Notes under the pieces: model-generated | Database searches by the model: none | Seen by the model: only the letters and a program-made list of their open reading frames with translations | What the model was told of the DNA's origin: nothing | Assembly: GCA_022448425.1 (NCBI GenBank) | Contig: JAKVCY010000195.1 | Location: 35,523 to 99,522, forward strand | From: Thalassotalea sp. | GTDB taxonomy: Bacteria > Pseudomonadota > Gammaproteobacteria > Enterobacterales > Alteromonadaceae | Reading direction: 5' to 3' | DNA: 64,000 nucleotides | In this document: positions 55,759-64,000 of the stretch, piece by piece | Layout: each line of letters begins with the position of its first letter | Numbering within the stretch: the stretch's first letter is position 1 | Program-made: the position numbers and the translations under genes

Positions 55759-56643
55759 ATGAATCTGTTAAAAACATTAAGAATTGCGACTTGTTTTGCT
55801 ACATTGCTCACAGCACAGAGCACCATGGCGGCCGATAGACCATTAAATAAGATGGAAGTTAAAACCTATGAACCTATTGTCGCCAAAGTTAACGAGTTAA
55901 ACGCCAAATACGGCGCTGAAAACGTTCTGATTGTGCTTGATATCGATAATACTATTTTGACTAGCTCAGTGGATTTAGGGGGGGATATTTGGTACCAGTG
56001 GCAACGTGGTAAGCTAGACATAAAGCCAAGCCTAGAACAGAAGGTTAGTTGCCTATTTGAGGACTCGATAGGTTTGCTATACGAGTTGACACCGATGTAC
56101 TTAACAGAAGAAAACCTGCCAAATATCATTAGTTCATGGCAACAGACAAATACACTTTTTGCATTAACGTCACGCGCACCTAAATATAGACCAGCGACGG
56201 AGCGCGAGCTAGACAACAAAGGTATTGATTTAGCTAAAGCGGCTATAGCGCCTGTTGGCCAGAAAGCTCCTCTTTATCGTGAGATGCTAGAAAGAGAGAT
56301 GAGCTATATGGAAGGCATTATGATGACTTCTGGTATGAATAAAGGTGAAATGCTGGACTACCTACTGAGTAAAACAGGTAGAAAATTTGATGCCTTTGTT
56401 TTCGTAGATGACTCTGAGAAAAATATCGTCGACCTTTACAATAACTACAAATCTCAAAATACGATTGATCGAAATATTGTCCACTACATCAATATTGAAG
56501 CTAAACGAGAAGCGGAGTTTGGTGCGCTAATTACCAAAGTGCAGGCAGACCAAATGGCGTCGCAATGGACTAAGCTGAATGAAACCTTGAATGCGATTTT
56601 TCCGCAACGTAACACATCAGGTAAGTGCTTAAGCATTGACTAA
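55759..56643 (+). CDS. DUF2608 (HAD-like) secreted protein
   Basis: VLIVLDIDNTILTSS HAD motif I; FVFVDDSEKN; signal peptide. Confidence 0.8.
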   Translation: MNLLKTLRIATCFATLLTAQSTMAADRPLNKMEVKTYEPIVAKVNELNAKYGAENVLIVLDIDNTILTSSVDLGGDIWYQWQRGKLDIKPSLEQKVSCLFEDSIGLLYELTPMYLTEENLPNIISSWQQTNTLFALTSRAPKYRPATERELDNKGIDLAKAAIAPVGQKAPLYREMLEREMSYMEGIMMTSGMNKGEMLDYLLSKTGRKFDAFVFVDDSEKNIVDLYNNYKSQNTIDRNIVHYINIEAKREAEFGALITKVQADQMASQWTKLNETLNAIFPQRNTSGKCLSID

Positions 56644-56712
56644 TCCTTGTCGGCTTAGAGGTCTCGACTAATGAAAGTGCTTAATGAATATTAAGCTGCA
56701 AATATTGAAATG

Positions 56713-56732
56713 AGAGCGGCAATAGCCGCTCT
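56713..56732 (+). terminator. Rho-independent terminator after the DUF2608 gene
   Basis: AGAGCGGC-aata-GCCGCTCT followed by TTTT. Confidence 0.75.
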
Positions 56733-56850
56733 TTTTATAGTGCTTGTAGCTGTTTCAAAATTATACATATTTTCACATTTGTTTTTAGTAGCTTTATATA
56801 AATGGCAAGTTAGACTGAGCCGATAAAATGCATGTTAACGGAATAAAACC

Positions 56851-57794
56851 ATGTCAATATCAAAAGTAAAGTTGGCACTACTATCAAGCTTGTTATTAGC
56901 GATGATGCTAAGTGGATGTAGCACCAAACCTTCAATCAGTACCGAAACCTTCTTCCTTGAAACATCCCGCCTCGGTCATGCAGCTGTCAATGATGGTCGT
57001 AGAATCTATGTGCTTGCCGGTTCAAATCAATCGGTTTTCTTATCAGACATAGAAATCATAGATCCAGTAACTCAAGAAATTAAGGTGCAAAAAATAAGCT
57101 CATACCAAGACGTTATTTTTCTGCAGTTTGGGATGGAAATCACTCAATCTACATTCTGGGAGGAATTAGTTACACTTTTGGCAAACCAAGGTTTGAGAAT
57201 CGCGTAGAAGTGTTTAATACAATCACTTAAGAAGTCAGCTTTACAACGCCACTCCCACTGCCAACTCGTATTAATGGTGCCGTATTTCTTAATGATCGAA
57301 TTTTTTTATTCGGCGGTGCTTACCCCCAGAAAGGGAAATTAGCGCCGACTGCAAAAGTTGCGGTTTTCAATACGAAAACTAAGAATTGGTTTAGAGCCAG
57401 CGATATGCCGACAGCTAAAACTACAGGTGCTGTCGTCAAAGATAACCTTATCTATGTAGTGGGAGGGTATGATAGAAAGGTGTCGCTTAACGTTTTTGAA
57501 AAGTTTGATCCTAAATCAAACAAATGGGAATCACTCCCGCCGATGCCCGTCGGCATCAGTGCACATTCTGTGACGGTCGTTAAAGACAAGTTATTCTTGT
57601 TTGGCGATTATCATAATTTGAAATCAACCTATTCATATGACTTTAAAAGTGAGCAGTGGGAGATGATTGAAATTGGCTATAAACCCAGTAGGCACAATGC
57701 TGCTACAACGTTAGCGGACATAACCTATGTTATTGGAGGCTATACCGGCGGAAATGACGTCTCTCTGAACTATATACAGGCATTCAAACTGTAG
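56851..57794 (+). pseudogene. Kelch-repeat lipoprotein pseudogene (frameshift plus nonsense)
   Basis: ORF 56851-57207 continues in another frame as PRRYFSAVWDGNHSIYILGG from ~57105; in-frame TAA at 57228-57230 where CAA fits (ITQEVSF); resumes to 57794. Confidence 0.75.
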
Positions 57795-57820
57795 CTTGTT
57801 TGGAAGAGGCTAGTTACTCA

Positions 57821-57842
57821 AGCCCTGATAGCTATCAGGGCT
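57821..57842. terminator. Palindromic bidirectional terminator candidate
   Basis: AGCCCTGATAGCTATCAGGGCT, perfect 22-bp palindrome between convergent genes. Confidence 0.5.
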
Positions 57843-57865
57843 ATATTTAGAAAAATAATAGCGTA

Positions 57866-59377
57866 TTACTTCGCTTGATGATGGTTTAAAATCCATTCAG
57901 TAAGTAAACGAACACCATATCCAGTGCCGCCAACCGGGTATTCATTTTTGGACGCAGGCATCAAGGCGTTACCTGCCATATCGATATGTGCCCAACGAGT
58001 ATCACCGGTAAACTGTTGTAAGAAAGTGGCTGCAGTTGTAGCACTTGGTCCGCCCGTACCAGTGTTTCTTAAATCTGCAATCGGGCTTTTCAGTTTGTCT
58101 TTGTAACCTAAAGGCAAACGCCAAAGCGGCTCATTAACCACGTGACTTGCATCAGTAAGTTCTTTGATGAGTGTTTCATCATCACTGAACAATCCACCAA
58201 GCTCTGTGCCAAGTGCACGGTACTTACCACCAGTAAGTGTCGCGATATCGACCATTACACTAGGTTCAAATTTCTTTCGGGCATACCACATAGAGTCAAT
58301 TAGCACTAAACGACCTTCGGCATCTGTATGCGTTATCTCCACAGATAAACCCTCTGCGGTTCTAACCACGTCACCAGGCGCCTGTGCTTTTTCAGAAACC
58401 ATATTTGCTGCCATACCCATGACTGCAACAACGTTAACTTTTGCTTTCATTTCAGCAAGTGCTTTAACTGTGCCTAGTGCAGCAGCGGCACCAGCCATAT
58501 CTGACTTCATGCGCACAATAGACTCAGTTGTTTTGATTTGATAACCACCTGAATCAAAGGTAATACCTTTACCAACAACAGCAATCGGCGCTGTGTCGCT
58601 ATTTTTGTAATGGGCAACAATTAATCGTGAGCCTTCTGTGCTACCACGACCAACGCCTTCGAGTGCATTCATGCCTAACTTTTTAATTGCCTTAGGCTCG
58701 AGTACAGTGACTTTGACACCAAGCTTTTTAAGTTTTTTGGCTTCCTTGGCAAAGTCTTCAGTCGTCAATGCTGAAGGAACTTCGTTAGTTAAATCGCGCG
58801 CTAAAAACATACCAGACTGAATGTGCTCTAGTTGTTCATATGCTTTTTCAGTAGCGTCGACAGCATTTACGTCGAAGGTATAGGCCTTTTCTTGGTATTT
58901 TGCTTTTTTGTATTTATCGTAGTTGTAAGCACGTAAGTTCATACCGTGAGCTAGATAAGCCGCTTGATTTGCTTGCATCGCTTCTGCATCAACTTCGATA
59001 TTGTTGATAGAAGCTTTGTTTAGGTGAGCTGATACATTGCCCCCCAACTTTGTAAGCTCTGATTGACCCAAATCACCATCACCTAAACCGACGACCAAAA
59101 CGCGGTCGTAATTTAAGCCTACTGGTGCGACGACTTCAGCAAATGTGTTGAAGTCACCCTTAAAGTCATTAATTTTTAATGCCTTAGATAGTTGGCCTTG
59201 GCTTTTTTGATCAAGGGCGCTTAGTTGACTTGATTGAGCATTAGTACCTTGGAATAGCACTAAGGCGTCAGCATTACCCGTTAATGATGTTTTGAAATTG
59301 AAAGAATCTGCGATTGCAAGTGGGGAAAGTGTAAAAGTTGCGCAGAGAGCAGCTAGGGCTTTTTGCCTAGTTTTCAT
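57866..59377 (-). CDS. Leucyl aminopeptidase (M17), exported form
   Basis: VGKGITFDSGGYQIKTTESIVRMKSDMAGAAA ... NTDAEGRL-like THTDAEGRLVLID; N-terminal signal peptide. Confidence 0.92.
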   Translation of the reverse strand: MKTRQKALAALCATFTLSPLAIADSFNFKTSLTGNADALVLFQGTNAQSSQLSALDQKSQGQLSKALKINDFKGDFNTFAEVVAPVGLNYDRVLVVGLGDGDLGQSELTKLGGNVSAHLNKASINNIEVDAEAMQANQAAYLAHGMNLRAYNYDKYKKAKYQEKAYTFDVNAVDATEKAYEQLEHIQSGMFLARDLTNEVPSALTTEDFAKEAKKLKKLGVKVTVLEPKAIKKLGMNALEGVGRGSTEGSRLIVAHYKNSDTAPIAVVGKGITFDSGGYQIKTTESIVRMKSDMAGAAAALGTVKALAEMKAKVNVVAVMGMAANMVSEKAQAPGDVVRTAEGLSVEITHTDAEGRLVLIDSMWYARKKFEPSVMVDIATLTGGKYRALGTELGGLFSDDETLIKELTDASHVVNEPLWRLPLGYKDKLKSPIADLRNTGTGGPSATTAATFLQQFTGDTRWAHIDMAGNALMPASKNEYPVGGTGYGVRLLTEWILNHHQAK

Positions 59378-59558
59378 ATCCAGTTCCTCAGATGAATTAA
59401 ACTTGGGGTTATACCAATTGAATTAAATATCGGATCAGTAAGTCAGCACCATAGGGCTTAACGTATTAGTCGTTTTTTAATTCGCTAAGATATTTGTTTC
59501 TATTGGTATCAAATATAGCTGTTCTTGGAATTAAAGTTAAAACCTTTGGTCGCATCAA

Positions 59559-60653
59559 TTGAGCCAATTGCCTGATTTTTGTAGAATACGTCCAAATTTT
59601 GATAGCTTACCTATATTAATGGCGGCACCAATGAGCGCGTTGAAAGCTTTTTCTTATACATTTCTACTAATCGTATTAACCGGCTGTTTTCCTGCAAAAG
59701 ACCCTAATGCCAATCAAGAATTCCATCTTCAAGGTAAAACGATGGGCACAACTTACAACGTTAAAATTGTTGCCAAAGAAGGGGCATACGATCTCACCTT
59801 GCTGCAAGCTGATATCGATCAAGCTTTGGTTGAAGTTAACAACCAAATGTCGACTTATCAAAAAGACTCGGAATTGAGTTTATTTAATGCGAGCACCGGA
59901 AATGAACCCGTTGTTATTTCCGAAGGCTTTCGCACTGTACTCACTGAGGCCATCCGATTAGGCCAAATGACTGGTGGACTACTTGATGTAACTGTTGGTC
60001 CTATTGTTAACTTATGGGGCTTTGGACCAGACTATCAGCCAGAGCGAATTCCTTCTGCGGCCGAACAATTAGCAGCAAGAGAAAAAGTTGGTCTCAAGCA
60101 TATACAGCTTACGGAAAGCGGTCTATCTAAAGTGATACCGGAGCTTTACATCGATTTATCAACGATAGCAAAAGGCTGGGGTGTAGATGTAGTAGCGGAT
60201 CTACTTGAGCAGAAAGGGATAAACGCTTACCTTGTTGAAATCGGCGGAGAAATGCGTCTTAAAGGCTTCAAAGCTAACGGTACACTCTGGGTTATTGCCG
60301 TTGAGAAACCTATCAACAGTGAACGCAGCGTTCATCAATTCGTTGTTCCGAAAGACAATGCAGTTGCGACATCAGGCGACTACCGCAACTATATCGAAGT
60401 TGATGGAAAGCGCTTCTCTCACATTATCAACCCGCAAACAGCGAAGCCAATTGATCACAAGTTAGTATCAGTGACCGTTATTGATCCATCATCAATGACG
60501 GCAGACGGTTTATCTACTGCTATCATGGTGATGGGTCCAGAAAAGGGCTTAGCATTTGCGCAGCAGCACGACCTAGCAGTAATGATGATTGCTAAAACTG
60601 ATGATGGTTTTGAAGAGATTAATACGGTAAAATTCATGCAGTATTTGAAGTAG
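59559..60653 (+). CDS. apbE: FAD:protein FMN transferase (ApbE); start possibly at an internal ATG
   Basis: Lipobox LTGCFP; GKTMGTTYNVKIV; DLSTIAKGWGVD; GGEMRLKG. Confidence 0.92.
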   Translation: MSQLPDFCRIRPNFDSLPILMAAPMSALKAFSYTFLLIVLTGCFPAKDPNANQEFHLQGKTMGTTYNVKIVAKEGAYDLTLLQADIDQALVEVNNQMSTYQKDSELSLFNASTGNEPVVISEGFRTVLTEAIRLGQMTGGLLDVTVGPIVNLWGFGPDYQPERIPSAAEQLAAREKVGLKHIQLTESGLSKVIPELYIDLSTIAKGWGVDVVADLLEQKGINAYLVEIGGEMRLKGFKANGTLWVIAVEKPINSERSVHQFVVPKDNAVATSGDYRNYIEVDGKRFSHIINPQTAKPIDHKLVSVTVIDPSSMTADGLSTAIMVMGPEKGLAFAQQHDLAVMMIAKTDDGFEEINTVKFMQYLK

Positions 60654-60826
60654 TCATCTAAGTTTCTATGTTGTTGTGTGACTACTGTTCGTTGATGTAA
60701 ACATGGCTCATATACGTGCATTTACAGGTTAGTATTTGTTACAAAACATCAGCGATTAGATAAACATATAGGGTTACAATAGCGTTTGGTTGAATGCATA
60801 TTCGCTGTTTTATTAGGTAGTTTTGC

Positions 60827-61060
60827 TTGGAAAAAATAATGACTGTTTTCTTAATTACTTTAGGTTTGTTTTTAATCATCGCGCTTGGCATGGGTGTGGG
60901 TTACATTTTTCAGGAAAAATCGTTAGCTGGTAGCTGTGGGGGCTTAGGAAGCATTGGTATAGACAAAGAATGCAATTGTGATAATCCGTGTGAAAGCCGC
61001 CAAGAAAGAGAGCGTAAAGAAGCGCAGCAGAAAAATACCATTGATATTAAAAATATCTAA
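60827..61060 (+). CDS. nqrM: Na+-NQR maturation factor NqrM
   Basis: Short TM protein with Cys-rich GSCGGLGSIGIDKECNCDNPCE. Confidence 0.9.
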   Translation: MEKIMTVFLITLGLFLIIALGMGVGYIFQEKSLAGSCGGLGSIGIDKECNCDNPCESRQERERKEAQQKNTIDIKNI

Positions 61061-61074
61061 CCAAAGTTTTACGA

Positions 61075-61143
61075 AAAAAGGCCGCTAATGCCTGTCTCTT
61101 GATCACATTTCTAGATCAAGAGACAGGCATTAGCGGCCTTTTT
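61075..61143. terminator. 30-bp perfect hairpin with A/T tracts after nqrM; arms contain IS50-inside-end-like sequence
   Basis: AAAAAGGCCGCTAATGCCTGTCTCTTGATC-acatttcta-GATCAAGAGACAGGCATTAGCGGCCTTTTT. Confidence 0.8.
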
Positions 61144-61466
61144 GTTTTCTTGTCAGTAAACTTATTTAATGGTACTGTTTAAATATACAGCTTTAACGGT
61201 TTTGTTCACAACTAAGGTGTTTAAGACTGCTTACTGTAGCGACTAAGTCTAAACTACTTAAGTTCGTAGCGACCAAATTTGAAATGAAAAAATGCGCAAA
61301 ATAATCCGCATCGATATGGACTGTTAATGTCAACATAAAATATCAAAAATGTTAGTTAAAAGTTTTAGGTGTATTATTTTTACTCGGTTTATAGGTTTTA
61401 GTTTAGCGTACAAAAATGCACGTACATTAATTTCGTATTACTAAATATTTCTATTTCAGGCTCTAT

Positions 61467-62531
61467 ATGCAGAGAAAGATCGCGCACATTGATATGGATG
61501 CATACTATGTCTCGATTGAAGTCAGAGACAATCCATCATTAGCTAATAAGCCAGTCGCTGTTGGAGGCAAATCTGATCGCAGAGGGGTTCTTTCTACCTG
61601 CAATTATATCGCAAGGCAGTATGGTGTCAGTTCGGCAATGCCAACAGGGTTAGCTCTCAAAAAGTGCCCTGACCTTGTTGTCGTTCCCGGAAGAATGGAA
61701 GTGTATAAAGAGACCAGCCAAATCATTCATGGCATATTTGAAAAGTACACAGATAAAATTGAGCCTTTATCACTCGACGAGGCCTATTTAGATTTATCCG
61801 AATCCACACTGCATCAAGGCTCTGCAACCTTGATTGCTCAGGAAATTAGAGAGGAGATTCTAAAAGCTACAGGTTTAACTGCATCAGCAGGGATTGCACC
61901 GCTCAAATTCGTCGCTAAAGTAGCTTCAGACCTAAACAAGCCAAACGGCCAATGCACAATAGCACCAGATCAAATTTGGGCGTTTTTGGAGACATTACCG
62001 TTAAAAAAGATCCCCGGTGTGGGTAAGGTAACTTTTGAAAAGCTTAAGGCACTTGGATTTGAAACTTGCGGTGACATAAGGAGTTCTGATGAAGGATTCA
62101 TAGCAAGCAAGTTTGGGAAGTACGGTCACGTATTATGGAATCGTAGTCACGGAATAGATGATAGAGAAGTGCAAGTAGCGCGTCTAAGGAAGTCCGTAGG
62201 GGTTGAGAGAACTTTTGAGTTTGATATTAGTGAGCAGAGAGAACTTGAAACCATAATAATTGATAAATTACTACCTGAATTAAAGCGTCGTTCATCAAAG
62301 TACCTTGAGACTCGTGCTATGAATAAGCTTGGCGTAAAGGTTAAATTTAACGACTTCCAACAAACAACAAAAGACCAGAAAGCTAATGAGATTAGCTTAG
62401 ATTTGTTGAAGGTACTGTTATCGGAAGCAATGATTAGGGGGCAGGGAAAGCCCGTAAGATTGCTTGGTATTCACATCGGTTTACAAGAACCCGAAGAAAG
62501 TAGCGTGCAACTTGGCTTGGGTTTTGAGTAG
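61467..62531 (+). CDS. dinB: DNA polymerase IV
   Basis: RKIAHIDMDAYYVSIEVRDNPSLANKPVAVGG ... SLDEAYLDLS. Confidence 0.96.
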   Translation: MQRKIAHIDMDAYYVSIEVRDNPSLANKPVAVGGKSDRRGVLSTCNYIARQYGVSSAMPTGLALKKCPDLVVVPGRMEVYKETSQIIHGIFEKYTDKIEPLSLDEAYLDLSESTLHQGSATLIAQEIREEILKATGLTASAGIAPLKFVAKVASDLNKPNGQCTIAPDQIWAFLETLPLKKIPGVGKVTFEKLKALGFETCGDIRSSDEGFIASKFGKYGHVLWNRSHGIDDREVQVARLRKSVGVERTFEFDISEQRELETIIIDKLLPELKRRSSKYLETRAMNKLGVKVKFNDFQQTTKDQKANEISLDLLKVLLSEAMIRGQGKPVRLLGIHIGLQEPEESSVQLGLGFE

Positions 62532-62611
62532 TATCAAAGGTTAGGATGAAGGAGATGGAATATCCAGTTCAGAATTTCCAGCAGTTTGAGCTTTCAATAG
62601 GATTTGAGAAA

Positions 62612-62670
62612 GTAACCTATGAATGGTTACCCTTGAGAGGGTTCCTAAATTGTAACCATTGAAAGGTTAC
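62612..62670. promoter_or_regulatory. Two GTAACC-N7-GGTTAC palindromes spaced 40 bp
   Basis: GTAACCtatgaatGGTTAC at 62612-62630 and GTAACCattgaaaGGTTAC at 62652-62670. Confidence 0.5.
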
Positions 62671-62825
62671 AACTTTTTTTGCAATTCAATGCCATTATTA
62701 AGCTCTATCCTTGTTAAGAAATTACTTAGAGGCAGCAAGTTGTAACGGTCATGGTCATTTGAGAGATAAGGGGTTAATTTCTAGATTCCATTGAGGTCTA
62801 TTGGAAATTTTCAGCGGTAACAAAA

Positions 62826-62996
62826 ATGAAAATTGAAAACACTGAAACACTTAGGCAAGCAATTGCAAATATAGAACTAGAAGGGGTATCTCTGTCTCCT
62901 GAAGTTTATGCTTTGCTTAAGCAGGTTATGACTGAGAAGAACGTTGATACTGATGATATTAAGAGATTACTGTTAAAACCCTATGAAATTGAATAA
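62826..62996 (+). CDS. VbhA-like antitoxin domain protein, 56 aa, absent from the ORF track
   Basis: MKIENTETLRQAIANIELEGVSLSPEVYALLKQVMTEKNVDTDDIKRLLLKPYEIE resembles the VbhA inhibitory-helix region (xxxxEG). Confidence 0.6.
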   Translation: MKIENTETLRQAIANIELEGVSLSPEVYALLKQVMTEKNVDTDDIKRLLLKPYEIE

Positions 62997-63113
62997 GTCT
63001 TAACTCTATCTGTAAGACTGATTAACAGAACTCAATCAAATCTGACTGTCGCAATTGTGCCCATAAACAGACATAACGATGTAATTGCCTAAAAATCTGG
63101 TTGTTGTCACAAT

Positions 63114-63281
63114 TTAGATTGTGACTAACCAGTTTAAAAATTTCTTTGTTTCTATTGCATTTTTAAAGCTAACATTCTTTATTTTTTGATTATCTTTAAA
63201 AACAACGCTGAATTTATTTACAGATATAGTCGATATTGGTGGCTGAGCATTAATGCTGTCGCCATTATAGATATGATTCAT
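63114..63281 (-). CDS. Hypothetical small protein, 55 aa, absent from the ORF track
   Basis: MNHIYNGDSINAQPPISTISVNKFSVVFKDNQKIKNVSFKNAIETKKFLNWLVTI. Confidence 0.4.
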   Translation of the reverse strand: MNHIYNGDSINAQPPISTISVNKFSVVFKDNQKIKNVSFKNAIETKKFLNWLVTI

Positions 63282-63366
63282 ATTTGATACTTATTAAAAT
63301 TTAGATGGGAAATAGTAAGACAAAAAACTGAGAGTTAATTCAAGGAGAGAGTATTACAGTAGGAGA

Positions 63367-63388
63367 AAGGCTAGTCAGAGCTAGCCTT
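63367..63388 (-). terminator. Hairpin downstream of the cold-shock gene
   Basis: AAGGCTAG / CTAGCCTT. Confidence 0.55.
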
Positions 63389-63404
63389 AAGAGTAGTCTT
63401 TAAC

Positions 63405-63617
63405 TTAAACTGCCATAACATTTGCAGCTTGAGGGCCTTTTTGACCTTGCTCAATAGAGAAAGTCACTTGCTGGCCTTCAGTTAGAGATTTATACCCTTC
63501 TGATACAATTGAACGAAAATGAACAAAAACATCTTTACCACCTTCGCTAGGTGTTAAAAAACCAAAACCTTTATCTTCATTAAACCACTTAACTACGCCA
63601 TTTACAGAATTAGACAT
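63405..63617 (-). CDS. Cold-shock protein, CspA family
   Basis: [28 protein letters not shown]. Confidence 0.96.
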   Translation of the reverse strand: MSNSVNGVVKWFNEDKGFGFLTPSEGGKDVFVHFRSIVSEGYKSLTEGQQVTFSIEQGQKGPQAANVMAV

Positions 63618-63888
63618 ATTTGAAACCTTTTATTAATTAAATATTTTGGTGGTAAGCCACCGATAAAGCTATAGATGTAAATAAGAAAAACATTAACCAG
63701 TAGAGCAAATGAATTTACAAGTTCGACTTAAATTAATAAAAGAAGAAAGGATAGACGCAAAGTGCAGTAATAGATAAAGCTTTAAATTTCTAAAGCAAGA
63801 CAAGGGTACGCTAATAATGTATGTATGTACAGATATTTATAATTTATTTAAAAGCAGCTAACAGGGCAAAATCATACTTGAATGCTTT

Positions 63889-64000
63889 TTAGCCAAAAAC
63901 TAGCTTTTCTCGTACGTCATCACACCAAGCAGCCTGCTTAAGCTTTCCTTTTATGCTGTCTTTAATAGGGCTTAAGCGGGCTAAGTTCATCGCAAAGCGT
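63889..64000 (-). CDS. C-terminal end of an unidentified CDS running off the window edge
   Basis: Open frame ...RFAMNLARLSPIKDSIKGKLKQAAWCDDVREKLVFG-stop. Confidence 0.4.
   Translation of the reverse strand, partial: RFAMNLARLSPIKDSIKGKLKQAAWCDDVREKLVFG

Noticed and set aside
56851-57794. Programmed frameshifting in the kelch gene
   Set aside because: No slippery heptamer was obvious at the shift and a separate in-frame stop follows; decay is simpler.
61321-61336. Possible LexA box upstream of dinB (CTGTtaatgtcaACAT)
   Set aside because: Second half-site does not match ACAG and it lies ~130 bp from the dinB start; too weak to call.
1-64000. CRISPR arrays, tRNA/rRNA genes, prophage or restriction/defence islands
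   Set aside because: No regularly spaced repeats, tRNA cloverleaf-like segments, phage structural genes or defence genes were recognised while reading; a covariance or HMM scan was not possible here.

Overview
The window is chromosomal DNA from a marine gammaproteobacterium, probably Alteromonadales and Colwellia/Thalassotalea-like (inferred from gene order and protein style, not tested). It is mostly housekeeping: ndk-rlmN-pilW-rodZ-ispG-hisS-yfgM-bamB-der, xseA/guaB-guaA, bolA-alkB-rlmG-yajG-ppi-ampG, a TRAP transporter, fabV, nqrABCDEF with apbE and nqrM further downstream, dinB and a cold-shock gene. I saw no rRNA, tRNA, CRISPR array, prophage or transposase gene. The most interesting items are: (1) a ~95-110 nt imperfect-palindrome element just downstream of ndk, guaB, guaA and nqrF, with a conserved core (tGCTCA / CTGCGCG) and flanking stems that differ in sequence but keep pairing, plus a degenerate fifth copy; (2) a 769-aa fusion of cysteine desulfurase, an ETHE1-like metallo-beta-lactamase-fold domain whose metal motif has been lost, and a rhodanese; (3) a 384-bp non-coding, MITE-like nested-palindrome element next to ampG; (4) a 30-bp perfect hairpin after nqrM whose arms resemble the IS50/Tn5 inside end; (5) a VbhA-like antitoxin with no visible Fic partner, preceded by paired GTAACC-N7-GGTTAC palindromes. 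All calls come from reading the sequence and the supplied ORF track; no database search was run.
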